The position numbers and the translations under genes were made by a program. This document shows, piece by piece, positions 1 through 10,204 of a stretch of DNA of 64,000 bases. Source of the DNA: Streptomyces sp. NBC_00490. Its GTDB lineage: Bacteria > Actinomycetota > Actinomycetes > Streptomycetales > Streptomycetaceae. Where the stretch lies: NCBI RefSeq assembly GCF_036013645.1, contig NZ_CP107869.1, positions 9,424,001 to 9,488,000 on the forward strand, written 5' to 3'. Below the pieces are notes generated by a model. The model was not told the DNA's origin, made no database searches, and saw only the letters and a list, made by a program, of their open reading frames with translations. Positions within the stretch are counted from its first letter, which is position 1. The number at the start of each line of letters is the position of its first letter.

Positions 1-1
1 A

Positions 2-550
2 CTCGTCGGCGAGAACCGGGTGACCGGCGTACGGCTGACGGACGGGCGAGTGCTGCCCGCCGACGTCGTCGTGGTGGGCGTGGGTGTCAGGCCCGCCACC
101 GACTGGCTCGCGGGATCCGGCGTGCGGGTGGACGACGGTGTGGTGTGCGACGCCGGCTGTGCGACCAGTGTCCCGGGCGTGGTCGCCGTAGGTGATGTCG
201 CCCGCTGTCCCAGCCCGTTCACCGGGCGCCATGCCCGCGTCGAGCACTGGAGCAACGCCACCGAGCAGGCGAGGACCGCCGCTCGGACACTGCTCCGCGG
301 AGAGTCGGCCCCGGCACCGCTCACCGCGCCGTACTTCTGGTCCGATCAGTATCAGGTGCGCATCCAGCTCGCCGGACACGTCGGCCCCGGAGCCGAGCCG
401 GAAGTCGTCGAAGGCGACGTCGACAGCCGTTCCTTCACTGCCGTCTACCGGCGCGAGGGCACCCCCGTCGCGGTGCTCTCCCTCAACCAGCCCAAGTTCT
501 TCAACCGGCTCCGCCGCACCCTCGTCCCCGCCGCCGCGGTCGCGCTCTGA
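2..550 (+). CDS. Ferredoxin reductase-type FAD/NAD(P) oxidoreductase, C-terminal part
   Basis: The gene enters from outside the window, so only the last 182 codons are seen. They hold the end of the FAD/NAD-binding fold: a [11 protein letters not shown] strand, then the second FAD motif [11 protein letters not shown], followed by a reductase C-terminal domain starting near [16 protein letters not shown]. This layout is that of reductases that pass electrons from NAD(P)H to a [2Fe-2S] ferredoxin serving a Rieske oxygenase or P450. The next gene, glyA, starts 28 bp downstream, so the two are probably cotranscribed. In actinomycetes such a neighbourhood often belongs to glycine betaine or sarcosine breakdown, which would link an oxygenase reductase to glycine and serine use; this is inference because the upstream genes are not in view. 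Confidence 0.85.
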   Translation, partial: LVGENRVTGVRLTDGRVLPADVVVVGVGVRPATDWLAGSGVRVDDGVVCDAGCATSVPGVVAVGDVARCPSPFTGRHARVEHWSNATEQARTAARTLLRGESAPAPLTAPYFWSDQYQVRIQLAGHVGPGAEPEVVEGDVDSRSFTAVYRREGTPVAVLSLNQPKFFNRLRRTLVPAAAVAL

Positions 551-578
551 GGAGCGCCCACATCCAAGGAGACCGTCG

Positions 579-1835
579 ATGACCCTCTTCAACCAGCCCC
601 TGCACGAGGTGGACCCGGAGATCGCCGCGGCGGTCGATGCCGAGCTGGACCGTCAGCAGTCCACCCTGGAGATGATCGCCTCCGAGAACTTCGCGCCGGT
701 CGCGGTGATGGAGGCCCAGGGCTCGGTCCTGACCAACAAGTACGCCGAGGGCTACCCCGGCCGCCGCTACTACGGCGGCTGCGAGCACGTGGACGTCGCC
801 GAGCAGATCGCCATCGACCGGGTCAAGGCCCTGTTCGGCGCCGAGTACGCCAACGTCCAGCCGCACTCGGGTGCCTCCGCCAACCAGGCCGCCCTGTTCG
901 CGCTCGCCCAGCCCGGCGACACCATCCTGGGCCTGGACCTGGCGCACGGCGGCCACCTCACCCACGGCATGCGGCTGAACTTCTCCGGCAAGCAGTTCAA
1001 CGTGGTCGCCTACCACGTGGACGACGCCGGCCTGGTCGACATGGCCGAGGTCGAGCGCCTCGCCAAGGAGCACCGGCCGAAGGTGATCATCGCGGGCTGG
1101 TCCGCCTACCCGCGCCAGCTCGACTTCGCCGAGTTCCGCCGGATCGCGGATGAGGTCGAGGCGTTCCTGTGGGTGGACATGGCGCACTTCGCCGGACTGG
1201 TCGCGGCGGGCCTGCACCCCAACCCGGTCGAGTACGCCGATGTCGTCACCTCCACCACGCACAAGACCCTGGGCGGGCCGCGCGGCGGGATCATCCTGGC
1301 CAGGCAGGCGTTCGCGAAGAAGCTCAACTCCTCCGTCTTCCCCGGCTTCCAGGGCGGCCCGCTGGAGCATGTGATCGCGGCCAAGGCGGTCTCCTTCAAG
1401 GTCGCCGCGAGCGAGGAGTTCAAGGAGCGCCAGGCGCGTACGGTGGAGGGAGCGCGGATCCTCGCCGAGCGGCTGACCGCCCCGGACGCCCGCGAGGCCG
1501 GTGTCAACGTGCTGTCCGGCGGCACCGACGTCCACCTCATCCTGGTCGACCTGCGCGCCTCCGAGCTGGACGGGCAGCAGGCCGAGGACCGTCTCCACGA
1601 GGTCGGCATCACCGTCAACCGCAACGCCGTCCCCAACGACCCGCGTCCCCCGATGGTCACCTCGGGCCTGCGGATCGGCACCCCGGCCCTGGCCACCCGC
1701 GGCTTCACCGCCGACGACTTCACCGAGGTCGCCGACGTGATCGCCTCCGCGCTGAAGCCGTCCTACGACGTCGACGACCTCAAGGCCCGGGTCAAGACGC
1801 TCGCCGACAAGCACCCGCTGTACCCCGGCCTGTAA
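579..1835 (+). CDS. glyA: Serine hydroxymethyltransferase
   Basis: Cytoplasmic PLP enzyme that interconverts glycine plus methylene-tetrahydrofolate with serine. The 418-aa product has the usual family length. The PLP lysine is in [14 protein letters not shown] (K229), and [18 protein letters not shown] and HSGASANQ are all present. The ATG at 579 is preceded by AAGGAG seven bases upstream; the frame stays open much further upstream, but that part overlaps the previous gene and is not family sequence. The serine dehydratase gene follows after 53 bp. The pair would convert glycine to serine and then to pyruvate, pointing to a catabolic rather than purely biosynthetic role, perhaps as a second SHMT besides a housekeeping copy elsewhere. 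Confidence 0.95.
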   Translation: MTLFNQPLHEVDPEIAAAVDAELDRQQSTLEMIASENFAPVAVMEAQGSVLTNKYAEGYPGRRYYGGCEHVDVAEQIAIDRVKALFGAEYANVQPHSGASANQAALFALAQPGDTILGLDLAHGGHLTHGMRLNFSGKQFNVVAYHVDDAGLVDMAEVERLAKEHRPKVIIAGWSAYPRQLDFAEFRRIADEVEAFLWVDMAHFAGLVAAGLHPNPVEYADVVTSTTHKTLGGPRGGIILARQAFAKKLNSSVFPGFQGGPLEHVIAAKAVSFKVAASEEFKERQARTVEGARILAERLTAPDAREAGVNVLSGGTDVHLILVDLRASELDGQQAEDRLHEVGITVNRNAVPNDPRPPMVTSGLRIGTPALATRGFTADDFTEVADVIASALKPSYDVDDLKARVKTLADKHPLYPGL

Positions 1836-1888
1836 CCGACCACCTCCCGCAGGGCACGCCCCTCGCCCTTCACCCCATGGAGTACAGC

Positions 1889-3271
1889 GTGGCAATCAGC
1901 GTCTTCGACCTGTTCTCCATAGGCATCGGCCCGTCCAGCTCGCACACCGTCGGACCGATGCGCGCCGCCGCGATGTTCGCCGCCCGGCTGAAGACGGACG
2001 GCCTGCTCGCCCCGGCCGCCGCGGTACGGGCGGAGCTGTTCGGCTCCCTCGGCGCCACCGGCCACGGCCACGGCACCCCCAAGGCGGTGCTGCTGGGCCT
2101 GGAGGGCAACAAACCCCACACGGTCGACGTCGCCCAGGCCGACCTGGACGTCGAGCGGATCCGTGCCAGCGGGCGCATCCGGCTGCTCGGTGCCGAGATC
2201 GGCGCGGCCCACGAGATCGACTTCGACGCCTCGACCCAGCTGGTCCTGCACCGCCGGCGTTCGCTGCCGTACCACGCCAACGGCATGACCCTCTTCGCGT
2301 ACGACGCCGACGGGGTCCCGCTGCTGGAGAAGACGTACTACTCGGTGGGCGGCGGCTTCGTGGTCGACGAGGACGCCGTCGGGACGGACCGGATCAAGGT
2401 CGACGACACCGCGCAGGCCCATCCGTTTCACACGGGTGACGAACTGCTGCGGCTGACCGGGGAGACGGGGCTGTCGATCTCCGCGCTGATGCTGGAGAAC
2501 GAGAAGGCCTGGCGCACCGAGGAGGAGATCCGCGCGGGCCTGCTGGCGATCTGGCGGGTGATGGAGGAGTGCGTGTCGCGCGGGATGGCCTGCGAAGGCA
2601 TCCTTCCCGGTGGTCTGAAGGTGCGTCGGCGGGCTGCTGCGGCGGCTCGTCAACTGCGCAGCGAGGGCGATCCGTTGGCGCGCGCAATGGAGTGGATCAC
2701 GCTCTACGCGATGGCGGTGAACGAGGAGAACGCGGCGGGCGGACGGGTCGTCACCGCGCCGACGAACGGCGCGGCGGGCATCATCCCCGCCGTTCTGCAC
2801 TACTACCTCAACTTCGTGCCGGGCGCCGACGAGGACGGCATCGTCCGCTTCATGCTGGCCGCCGGGGCGATCGGCATGCTCTTCAAGGAGAACGCCTCCA
2901 TCTCCGGCGCCGAGGTCGGCTGCCAGGGCGAGGTCGGTTCCGCCTGCTCGATGGCCGCGGGCGGTCTCGCCGAGGTGCTGGGCGGCTCCCCGGAACAGGT
3001 CGAGAACGCCGCCGAGATCGGCATGGAACACAACCTCGGGCTGACCTGCGACCCCGTCGGCGGCCTCGTCCAGATCCCCTGCATCGAACGCAACGGCATG
3101 GCCGCGGTCAAGGCCGTGACCGCCGCGCGGATGGCCCTGCGGGGCGACGGCCGGCACCACGTCTCCCTCGACAAGGTCATCAAGACCATGAAGGAGACCG
3201 GCGCCGACATGAAGGTCAAGTACAAGGAGACCGCCCGCGGCGGCCTCGCCGTCAACGTCATCGAGTGCTGA
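1889..3271 (+). CDS. sdaA: L-serine ammonia-lyase, single-chain iron-sulfur type
   Basis: Deaminates L-serine to pyruvate and ammonia with an oxygen-sensitive [4Fe-4S] cluster. The 460-aa chain carries the beta domain first ([18 protein letters not shown] at the N-terminus) and the alpha domain after about residue 190, as in the one-chain bacterial form. Cysteines suited to bind the cluster lie in [11 protein letters not shown] (345, 353) and near [13 protein letters not shown] (387, 398). I prefer the GTG at 1889 over the ATG at 1877: GGAG sits six bases before the GTG, and the family normally begins [11 protein letters not shown]. The ATG would add four residues (MEYS). The gene follows glyA and completes a glycine-serine-pyruvate route. 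Confidence 0.95.
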   Translation: MAISVFDLFSIGIGPSSSHTVGPMRAAAMFAARLKTDGLLAPAAAVRAELFGSLGATGHGHGTPKAVLLGLEGNKPHTVDVAQADLDVERIRASGRIRLLGAEIGAAHEIDFDASTQLVLHRRRSLPYHANGMTLFAYDADGVPLLEKTYYSVGGGFVVDEDAVGTDRIKVDDTAQAHPFHTGDELLRLTGETGLSISALMLENEKAWRTEEEIRAGLLAIWRVMEECVSRGMACEGILPGGLKVRRRAAAAARQLRSEGDPLARAMEWITLYAMAVNEENAAGGRVVTAPTNGAAGIIPAVLHYYLNFVPGADEDGIVRFMLAAGAIGMLFKENASISGAEVGCQGEVGSACSMAAGGLAEVLGGSPEQVENAAEIGMEHNLGLTCDPVGGLVQIPCIERNGMAAVKAVTAARMALRGDGRHHVSLDKVIKTMKETGADMKVKYKETARGGLAVNVIEC

Positions 3272-3292
3272 GGCCGGGGCAGGGGGCGGGGG

Positions 3293-4525
3293 TCACAGCC
3301 GTAGGACGATGAGCGCCGTGTCGTCCGTGTTGCCGGTGTGGGGGAGCAGGTCGGTGAGGAGGGCGTCGGCCAGGTCCTCGGGGGCGGCGTGCTGGTGGTG
3401 GGTGAGGGAGTCGGCGAGACGGGCCAGCCCGGCGTCGATGTCGTCGGTGCGGCGTTCGACCAGGCCGTCGGTGTAGAGGACCAGGGTGGCGCCCTCGGCG
3501 AAGGGCGTCTGGGCCTGGGGGCGCGGGGCGGAGCGGGGGCGGGCGGCCAGTGGCGGGTCGGTGGCCCCGTCGAGGAAGGACACGGTGCCGTCGGGGTGGA
3601 GCAGGGCGGGCGGCGGGTGCCCGGCGCAGCTGTAGGTGATGGTGTGGTCGTCCCAGTCGATGAAGGTCGTCGCCGCGGTGGTCGACTCGGCGCCGTCGAC
3701 GGAGCGGGCGTACATGTCGAGGGCCTCCAGCGCCTGTGCCGGGCCGTCGGCGACGCGCGTGGCCGCGCTCAGGGCGCTGCGCAGTTGTCCCATGGCGCAG
3801 GCGGCCGCCAGGCCGTGACCGACGACGTCACCCACCGCCACCGCGAGGCCCTCGCCGGGCAGCTCGACCACGTCGTACCAGTCGCCGCACACGTTCAGGG
3901 CGCCGATGGCGGGCCGGTAGCGGACAGCCGCTTTGCGGTGTGCGAGGGGTCTGGGGTCGGGCAGCATGGCCGCCTGCAGGGCCAGGGCGACCTCACGCTC
4001 ACGGTCGTGTGCCTGGCGCAGACGCTCGTTGACCTGCTGAAGTTCCCGCGCGCGGGTGTACAGCTCGGCCTCCAGCACCCGGGACCGCCGGTCGCCGCCC
4101 GGTCCGCCGAAGGCGTGGATGAGTTCGGTGACCTCCTCCACCCGGTGCACGATCAGCGTGACCTGCCCGTCGGGGCCGTGGACGGGGGCGTTGACCGGGC
4201 TCCAGTAGTGCTCCTCCCAGCGGCCGGGGTGTGCGGGGTCCTCGATGTCGTAGCGGAGCAGCGCCATGGTGTCGCGTTCGCCGGTGGCGGCGGTGCGCAG
4301 CATCGACTCCCGGGTCTCGCGCATACCGGCCGCGGCCGCGTCGTTCGGGTTCTCGGGGAAGACGTCGAAGATGTAGTGGCCCAGGAGCTGCTCGCGGGTG
4401 CGTCCGGCCAGCCGGAGGAAGTCCTCGTTGGCGTCCACGTACACCAGCTCGGGGGTGAGCAGTGCCACCATGCCGGGCAGAGCCCTGAATACCGCCGCAT
4501 AGTCGATCTGCGGTTCCTCCGCCAT
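3293..4525 (-). CDS. PAS-SpoIIE (PP2C-type) phosphatase
   Basis: Probably a soluble Ser/Thr phosphatase that acts on anti-anti-sigma factors, a family greatly expanded in Streptomyces. Residues about 8-130 form a PAS sensor (YAAVFRALPGMVALLTPE), residues 145-190 a short helical linker (ELQQVNERLRQAHDRE), and residues 190-410 the SpoIIE phosphatase domain with CGDWYDVVELP and VGDVVGHGLAAA, which carry the metal-binding aspartates. The ATG at 4525 is chosen because GAGG lies nearby upstream; an in-frame GTG at 4567 would add 14 Arg-rich residues without a clear ribosome site. Its gene is convergent with sdaA. There is no kinase-like HATPase domain, and its partner is not identifiable here. Confidence 0.85.
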   Translation of the reverse strand: MAEEPQIDYAAVFRALPGMVALLTPELVYVDANEDFLRLAGRTREQLLGHYIFDVFPENPNDAAAAGMRETRESMLRTAATGERDTMALLRYDIEDPAHPGRWEEHYWSPVNAPVHGPDGQVTLIVHRVEEVTELIHAFGGPGGDRRSRVLEAELYTRARELQQVNERLRQAHDREREVALALQAAMLPDPRPLAHRKAAVRYRPAIGALNVCGDWYDVVELPGEGLAVAVGDVVGHGLAAACAMGQLRSALSAATRVADGPAQALEALDMYARSVDGAESTTAATTFIDWDDHTITYSCAGHPPPALLHPDGTVSFLDGATDPPLAARPRSAPRPQAQTPFAEGATLVLYTDGLVERRTDDIDAGLARLADSLTHHQHAAPEDLADALLTDLLPHTGNTDDTALIVLRL

Positions 4526-4625
4526 TTGCTGCCTGCCTCGGCGCCGAGCGTCACTGTGCCGTTCCACGATAGGAGCGAACAGGCCACGGGGCCCGGGGAA
4601 TGGCCCACCCGGGCCGTGTCGGCGA

Positions 4626-5336
4626 TCAGATGGTGGTGTCGTCGCCCGGCGAAGGCGGGAGGTCCGGGCGTAGGACCATCAGGGAGTTTTCGAGGGCCGC
4701 CACCATGGCGAAGGGGAAGCGGTCGAGTTCGAGACAGAGTGCGACGTCATCGGGGTGGACCCCTTGACGCACCCCTTGCGTCAGTTCGGCTGCCGCGCGG
4801 GACTCGGCGGCACGGCGGAGGAACTCGGCGGCATCCGTTCCCGCCTCGGTGGCCCTCCGGGCGATGTACTGGGCACACGCCAGATCCTCGTCGGCCTGTC
4901 CACCCTCGCCGGTGACGACGAAGGTGACGCTGTCACTCCTGCGTGTCCGCAGGAGCCGAGCCGTTGCCTCCGCCACCACGAAGCTGGCGCACAGCACCAG
5001 CGACGCGTCCTTGACCGCGAGGGCGCCGACGGTCCCCGCCGTGGTCTTCTGTACGACGGTCCGGCCGCCGAGGTCCATGGCGCGCAGCATGCCCGGCGAG
5101 TTGACGGTGTCGAAGCCGGGCGCGGGCGGACCGTCCTTGAGCGCCACCCAGTCCGGGTGGCGGGCCTTGAGGGCCAGGGCCTCGTCCAGCGACTCGGCCA
5201 GAACGATCTTCTCCGCCCCTTGGCCAAAGGCCCAGGCGGCCACGGTGAAGGCCCGCATGACGTCGACCACGACCGCCACGGACGGTGTCTCGACCAGCTC
5301 GGTGATGCCAAGAAAGTGGGCGTCCATTCGGATCAT
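4626..5336 (-). CDS. ComB-family (2-phosphosulfolactate phosphatase-like) protein
   Basis: The 236-aa product looks like the ComB family, whose founding member removes phosphate from 2-phosphosulfolactate in methanogen coenzyme M synthesis. Supporting stretches are [16 protein letters not shown] near the start and [16 protein letters not shown] and [13 protein letters not shown] in the middle. No coenzyme M gene is nearby and actinomycetes are not known to make that cofactor by this route, so the real substrate is uncertain. The start is ambiguous: ATG at 5336 (MIRMDAHF) or ATG at 5327 (MDAHF). Neither has a strong ribosome site. The gene stands alone between the phosphatase and the mannosyltransferase, both also on the minus strand. 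Confidence 0.75.
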   Translation of the reverse strand: MIRMDAHFLGITELVETPSVAVVVDVMRAFTVAAWAFGQGAEKIVLAESLDEALALKARHPDWVALKDGPPAPGFDTVNSPGMLRAMDLGGRTVVQKTTAGTVGALAVKDASLVLCASFVVAEATARLLRTRRSDSVTFVVTGEGGQADEDLACAQYIARRATEAGTDAAEFLRRAAESRAAAELTQGVRQGVHPDDVALCLELDRFPFAMVAALENSLMVLRPDLPPSPGDDTTI

Positions 5337-5388
5337 GATCGAGCACGCCCGACCCGCGGCACCCGGCGAGTGACCCACATCACGCGAC

Positions 5389-7116
5389 TCAGATCCAGCT
5401 GTCGAGCCACATCCTGGCGCGCCAGTCCGCGTACGGAATCGTCTGCCCGGTGTAGGCGGGGAAGAAGTAGGCGAAGTTCCAGACGATGAGCAGCACGAGC
5501 ACACCGGCGGCCACCGCCCCCAGTGTGCGGCGCTCGCCGGTCGCTCCCGGCGGACCCAGCAGGGCTCCCAGCATCATCGTGACGGCCAGACACAGGTACG
5601 GCACGAAGGCGACCGCGTAGAAGGAGAAGATCGTGCGGTCCTGGTACAGGAACCAGGGCAGATAACCGGCACCCACCGCGCACAGGACGGCACCGGAGCG
5701 CCAGTCGCGGCGCAGCGCCCATCGGTAGAGCAGGTACACCAGGGCGCAGCACGCCGACCACCACAGCAGGGGTGTCCCCAGGGCGAGGATGGTCTGCGTG
5801 CAGTCGGTGGCTGTGCGGCAGCCTTCCGTCCCGGGTTTCGGCGACTCGTAGTGGAACAGCACCGGGCGGCCGAGGACCAGCCAACTCCAGGGGTTCGACT
5901 CGAACTTGTGAGGCGTGTGCAGCCCCACGTTGAACTGGTACACCCCGTACTCGTAGTGCCACAGGCTGCGCAGCGGAGCCGGGATCCACGACCATGTGCC
6001 GCCGCGGCCGTCCGCCCAATGGCGTCCGTAGCCGTCGTCGGACAGGAACCATCCGGTCCATGTCACCAGATACGTCACGACGGCGACCGGCACGAGGGAC
6101 AGCACCGACCGGCCGAGGTCCTTGCGCAGCACCGCGCGATACGGGTGGCGCGCCCCGGCCACACGGCGGGCCCCGACGTCCCACAGCAGGGTGAGGACCA
6201 CGAAGAAGGCGAGGAAGTACAGGCCGTTCCATTTGGTGGAGGCCGCCAGTCCCAGGCAGAGGCCGGCCGCGATCCGCCAGGGACGCGCTCCCGTTCCGGC
6301 ATGGTCGCCGGTGTGTCCGTCCGGGCGCACCCGGCCGTCCTCGGGGACGGGCAGGGCCGCCGCGAGCCGGGCCCGTGCGTGGTCCCGGTCGATGAGCAGA
6401 CAGCCGAACGCCGCCAGGACGAAGAACATGACGACGAGGTCGAGCAGAGCGGTGCGGCTCATGACGTAGTGCAGACCGTCCACCGCCATCAGCGCCCCGG
6501 CCAGGCAGCCCAGCAGCGTCGAACGGAACAGCCGGCGCCCGATGCGGCACAGCATCAGCACCGACAGCGTGCCGAGGACCGCCGTCATGAAGCGCCAGCC
6601 GAACGGGGTGAGACCGAACATCCACTCGCCGAGGGCGATCACCCACTTGCCCGTCGGCGGGTGCGCGACGAAGGACCCGGTGTCGGAGAGCGATATCACC
6701 TGGGGATGGGCCAGGATGTGCGGGTCGGCGACCTTACGGTCGGGCCAGGTGCCCTCGTAGCCCAGCCGGAGCACGGACCAGGCGTCCTTGGCGTAGTACG
6801 TCTCGTCGAACACGACCGAGCGCGGGCTGCCCAGACGCCAAAAGCGCGGCAGTCCGGAAAGGAGCGCCACCAGCAGGGGCCCGCCCCAACCCGACCAGCG
6901 GGCCAGTCGGAACGCCGCCGTGGGAGACAGCCCCAGCATGCGCCACGGCCCTGACCCGGGTTCGGGAAAGGGCACGACCAGGCGGTCGCGCACGGACGTG
7001 TGCGGGCGTCCCGTGTATCCGAAGGCGCGCAGCCTCTGCTCCCAGGAGGCCGGCCGGAGATCGGCCTGGTCGATTCGGGGCATGCCGACAGACGTGGGCG
7101 CGTTCTTGGGGAACAC
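5389..7116 (-). CDS. pmt: Polyprenyl-phosphate-mannose-protein mannosyltransferase
   Basis: Integral membrane enzyme that moves mannose from polyprenyl-phosphate-mannose to Ser/Thr of secreted proteins as they cross the membrane. The 575-aa length and about ten or eleven hydrophobic segments fit the family. After the first membrane helix come the catalytic acidic pair in [15 protein letters not shown] (D104, E105); the loop with [17 protein letters not shown] and later [11 protein letters not shown] are also typical. The GTG start at 7116 has only a distant AAGG; an internal ATG 11 codons later is possible. Likely clients include Ser/Thr/Pro-rich wall proteins such as the one encoded at 21.1-23.1 kb. 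Confidence 0.92.
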   Translation of the reverse strand: MFPKNAPTSVGMPRIDQADLRPASWEQRLRAFGYTGRPHTSVRDRLVVPFPEPGSGPWRMLGLSPTAAFRLARWSGWGGPLLVALLSGLPRFWRLGSPRSVVFDETYYAKDAWSVLRLGYEGTWPDRKVADPHILAHPQVISLSDTGSFVAHPPTGKWVIALGEWMFGLTPFGWRFMTAVLGTLSVLMLCRIGRRLFRSTLLGCLAGALMAVDGLHYVMSRTALLDLVVMFFVLAAFGCLLIDRDHARARLAAALPVPEDGRVRPDGHTGDHAGTGARPWRIAAGLCLGLAASTKWNGLYFLAFFVVLTLLWDVGARRVAGARHPYRAVLRKDLGRSVLSLVPVAVVTYLVTWTGWFLSDDGYGRHWADGRGGTWSWIPAPLRSLWHYEYGVYQFNVGLHTPHKFESNPWSWLVLGRPVLFHYESPKPGTEGCRTATDCTQTILALGTPLLWWSACCALVYLLYRWALRRDWRSGAVLCAVGAGYLPWFLYQDRTIFSFYAVAFVPYLCLAVTMMLGALLGPPGATGERRTLGAVAAGVLVLLIVWNFAYFFPAYTGQTIPYADWRARMWLDSWI

Positions 7117-7199
7117 CTGGTGAGCCTTCTGTTCGTGGAGAGCGGGACGAGCGGACGTCAGCCGCTCAGCGGGCGGTGGTGGTCACACCGGCTCGGCTC

Positions 7200-7526
7200 T
7201 CAGCGAGCGGGGCCGCTCGAAGCTGCCCCTACCTGGGCCGTGGAGGCGGGGAGGACCGTCGACGGTGTCGGGACCGACTCGGCGGAGGTGACGGGGCGGG
7301 GCTGCCTCGTGTGGGGTCCGCCCTGGGCGACGGAGCCCGCCAGGAGCAGCAGTCCGATGCCGAGTCCGGCGATGGTCAGCACGGATGCGGTGGCCATCCA
7401 GGCGGCCCGGGCCCGCTGCCGGGCGCGGACGCCGGCTTGCAGCCGGTAGCGGTGCCGGTCCTCGTAGGGCCTGTCCGTGTGGCCGTCACGCATCATGCGT
7501 GTCAGCTCCTGCTCGAAGTGATCCAC
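7200..7526 (-). CDS. Small single-pass membrane protein downstream of an ECF sigma factor
   Basis: This 108-aa protein has a charged N-terminal segment (about 40 residues), one membrane helix (ASVLTIAGLGIGLLLLAGSVA) and a short Pro/Ser-rich tail expected outside the cell. The GTG at 7526 is set by a perfect GGAGG four bases upstream, inside the end of the sigma gene, so the start lies only 10 bp beyond the sigma stop. Small membrane proteins in this place often hold the sigma factor inactive, but no ZAS zinc motif or clear anti-sigma domain is visible. A regulatory role is therefore inferred from position alone. Confidence 0.7.
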   Translation of the reverse strand: MDHFEQELTRMMRDGHTDRPYEDRHRYRLQAGVRARQRARAAWMATASVLTIAGLGIGLLLLAGSVAQGGPHTRQPRPVTSAESVPTPSTVLPASTAQVGAASSGPAR

Positions 7527-7536
7527 TGTTCCTCCT

Positions 7537-8046
7537 TCACTCGACCGGCTCGACCGCCTCGGCCAGAAGCCGCCGCAGCCGTGCGACACCGCGCGCCGTC
7601 AGTGAACGGGCGGTCCCCACCGGACACCCGAGCACTTCCGCGACGTCCCGCTCGGGCAGGTCCTGGTAGTAGCGCAGCACCACCGCGGCCCGCTGCCGTG
7701 CCGGCAGCAACGCCAACATGGCCTCCAGCCGGGTCCGTTCGTCCACCGCGGCCGTCTCGTCTCCCGCTCCGGGCGGGTCGGGCAGCTGGTCGACGGGGTG
7801 CTCGCCCCACCATCGACGCCGTGCCGAGCGTGCCGCGGCACGGGCCAGGACCTTGCGCACATAGGCCTCGGGCGCCTGGTGGGCCACCTTCGGCCAGGCG
7901 AACCACAGTTTGACCAGCGCGTCCTGCAGCAGGTCCTCGGCCCGGTACCGGTCTCCGCCGGTGAGCAGCCGCGCCAGGTGCAGCAAGGCCGACCACCGGG
8001 CAGCCACGAACCGGTCGAACTCAACGGCCCGCTGCTGCCCCGTCAA
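7537..8046 (-). CDS. SigE-family ECF RNA polymerase sigma factor
   Basis: The 169-aa product has region 2 (YRAEDLLQDALVKLWFAW) and region 4 (LPARQRAAVVLRYYQDLPERDVAEVLGCPVGTARS, a helix-turn-helix) and little else, as in compact ECF factors of the SigE-like group common in Streptomyces. The best start found is TTG at 8046 with a G-rich stretch before it; there is no ATG or GTG at the right place. A TTG start would keep expression low. The gene is followed directly by the small membrane protein at 7200-7526, forming a two-gene unit. The 283 bp up to the SWIM gene show no further coding sequence. Confidence 0.88.
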   Translation of the reverse strand: MTGQQRAVEFDRFVAARWSALLHLARLLTGGDRYRAEDLLQDALVKLWFAWPKVAHQAPEAYVRKVLARAAARSARRRWWGEHPVDQLPDPPGAGDETAAVDERTRLEAMLALLPARQRAAVVLRYYQDLPERDVAEVLGCPVGTARSLTARGVARLRRLLAEAVEPVE

Positions 8047-8329
8047 CGTCGCCCCCCAGCCCCCTGCCGAACACGCCGGCTTCCGCCGCTGTCACCCTTA
8101 ACAAGACGCTGGGCCCCGCCCCGCTATGCACTCCCACAGTGTGGCGTGGGTCACGTCCGCCGGTTCGCGGGGGCCTGCGCTCCGGCCGGAGTGAACGGCC
8201 TGGGGTGGCGTCCCGGCGAGTGGGTAGCCATACCGGCCGTGCGGCTTCGCTCCACACCGAGGTGGTGACCTGCGAATTCACGAAGCCGCGCCGCTGTACC
8301 ACTCCGCGGGACACCACCCCGCCTGGTGG

Positions 8330-10204
8330 TCATGCGGCAGCCGGTGGCCGCCAAGTCGCCTCGACCAGGGCCCGTTCGGTGCCGGACAGGTAGACGGCCG
8401 CGGCGAGCCACACCCGTGCGTATCCGCCCGGATCGGCCTGCCGGGTCCGGCCGAACACGTCGCGGCCACGGCGGTCGGCTTCCGCCGCGAGCGCGTCCGC
8501 CAGGTCGGCCGCTGCCCGGAAGCCGCTACGCCGAAGGGCCGCGGTTCCTGACGCCCGGTCGCCGTCGCGTGCGGGCTCGGCGGCGGTTCGCCGGCCCCCG
8601 GAGACGGCGACCTCGACCAGTCGTCGCAGCCGCCACAGAGGTGCTTCGGCCACCGGATCCGGTGGGAACGCGGACAGGGTCTCCACCGACGGCAGTTCGT
8701 CGGCCGACGGGAAATGCGCGCCCTCGAGGCGGTCGTAGCCCAGATCGGCGTGTCCCGCCCACTCGGTCGGCAGACGCAGGGTCGCCGTGCCGTCCGGCAC
8801 AGGGCCGACCGCCAGTGGCCGCAGTGTCGCGGCGCGGGCCGGGTCGAGACGCCCGACGACGCGCAACCGCAAACCGGGCCGCGAGGCCAGTTTGCGGAAG
8901 TTGGCCGTATGCGCCAGGTCGGGGTGGCTGTTGGACGGCACCAGCCGGATCAGCAGACCCTCGCCGTCCGCTTCCTGTGCGGGCAACTCCCGGGCGAACA
9001 GCTGGTCTTCGGCCGCTCCTACGATGACCACGTCACAGCCGATGAGTTCGTCGGCCGTCTGTCCGACCTGTTCCGGCTCGCTCGTCCCGGCGCCGTTGAA
9101 CCGTGCCGCCACGGCCTCGGTCAACGGGCGGGAGAACAGCCGGGCGAGCGGGCCGGACGTCCACGACAGGCCCGTGACCGGGGTGGCGCGTACCCCCTTC
9201 CCGGCGCCGAGGCGGCCGTCCGGTGAGAGCGTCGCACCGGAGATCAGCAACCCGCCCCGGGAGAGCTGCGCGTGATCGAGGCTGCCGGAGCCGAGCGCCA
9301 CGGTGGCCGTGGCGGCACCCCGCGCCCGGGCCGGGCCACCGGGTCTGACGTCGGCCACGGAGAACCAGCGGCCCTCGTCGGACAGGACGTGCGTGACGAC
9401 CCCGCCGTAGCCGGTGGCGGAGATCACCGGCTCCCGGCACACTCCGTGGACACGCAGGCCGCCCCCCGGACGGTAGCCGCGCCGGGCCGTGCCGACCAGG
9501 GCCGGGTCGGGGTCGGACGCCGCCAACAGGCCGCTGGTGAGGAGCAGTTCACGCAGGGCGGCCACCAGGTCGGCCAGCCGGTGACCGTCGTGACGGGCGC
9601 GGGCCGCACGCAGGGCGCGCACCACCCTCAGGGCGGCCGCCTCGGGACGGTGCAGTCCCGCGAGCCGGGCCGTGTGCGCGGCCCGCAGCAACTCGGCCTG
9701 CGGTACGGCACCCGCGCCGGGCACCCCCGCGGCGAGCACAGCGGCGGCGGCGTCCCAAAGGCCTGTCGCGGCTGACACCTGGGCGTCCGTCGGTCCCACC
9801 GGCGGCGCATCCGCCGCACGGGTGTCCGGTGTCCCGGCACTTTCGTCAGGCGGGATCGTCTTGACGTCGGCCCCGTCGGACACCGGTTCCGCCGTCTCGG
9901 ACACCGTGTCCGCGTCGGCCACCGGAGCGGCGCCGAGCACGGCCGCGCGATGCAGACACCGGGGCGCGAGCAGACAGCTGCACTGCGCCTGACCGTCCTC
10001 CGTGACCGCACCGGACGGCCCGGGCGCGAGGGTGACCTCGGCGTCCTCACCGCATCGCACCCGCCGTACGGAGCCCTCGACGGTGACCGGCAGCGTCGCG
10101 CAGGTCTCGATCGCGGCGTCCAGCTTCTTGCGCAGCCGGGACGTGAGGTGTTCGACGGCGGCGGCGACCACCTCGGGTGCCACGGGGGGCAGTTCGGTGT
10201 TCAT
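8330..10204 (-). CDS. SWIM zinc-finger protein, YehQ-like
   Basis: This 624-aa cytoplasmic protein has a SWIM zinc motif near its N-terminus: C75, C77, C83 and H85 in CSCLLAPRCLH. SWIM motifs bind DNA or protein in other families. The rest is an alpha/beta region with no catalytic motif I recognise. Its ATG overlaps the stop of the VWA gene by 4 bp (ATGA), so it is the last gene of the cluster and translationally coupled. E. coli YehQ is also a SWIM protein at the end of a MoxR-VWA cluster, which is the main reason for the name. A weak 6-bp inverted repeat (8313-8330) overlaps its stop codon and could help end transcription. Confidence 0.85.
   Translation of the reverse strand: MNTELPPVAPEVVAAAVEHLTSRLRKKLDAAIETCATLPVTVEGSVRRVRCGEDAEVTLAPGPSGAVTEDGQAQCSCLLAPRCLHRAAVLGAAPVADADTVSETAEPVSDGADVKTIPPDESAGTPDTRAADAPPVGPTDAQVSAATGLWDAAAAVLAAGVPGAGAVPQAELLRAAHTARLAGLHRPEAAALRVVRALRAARARHDGHRLADLVAALRELLLTSGLLAASDPDPALVGTARRGYRPGGGLRVHGVCREPVISATGYGGVVTHVLSDEGRWFSVADVRPGGPARARGAATATVALGSGSLDHAQLSRGGLLISGATLSPDGRLGAGKGVRATPVTGLSWTSGPLARLFSRPLTEAVAARFNGAGTSEPEQVGQTADELIGCDVVIVGAAEDQLFARELPAQEADGEGLLIRLVPSNSHPDLAHTANFRKLASRPGLRLRVVGRLDPARAATLRPLAVGPVPDGTATLRLPTEWAGHADLGYDRLEGAHFPSADELPSVETLSAFPPDPVAEAPLWRLRRLVEVAVSGGRRTAAEPARDGDRASGTAALRRSGFRAAADLADALAAEADRRGRDVFGRTRQADPGGYARVWLAAAVYLSGTERALVEATWRPPAAA

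Noticed and set aside
501..1895. 464-aa open frame on the minus strand
   Set aside because: Shadow of glyA, whose motifs are complete.
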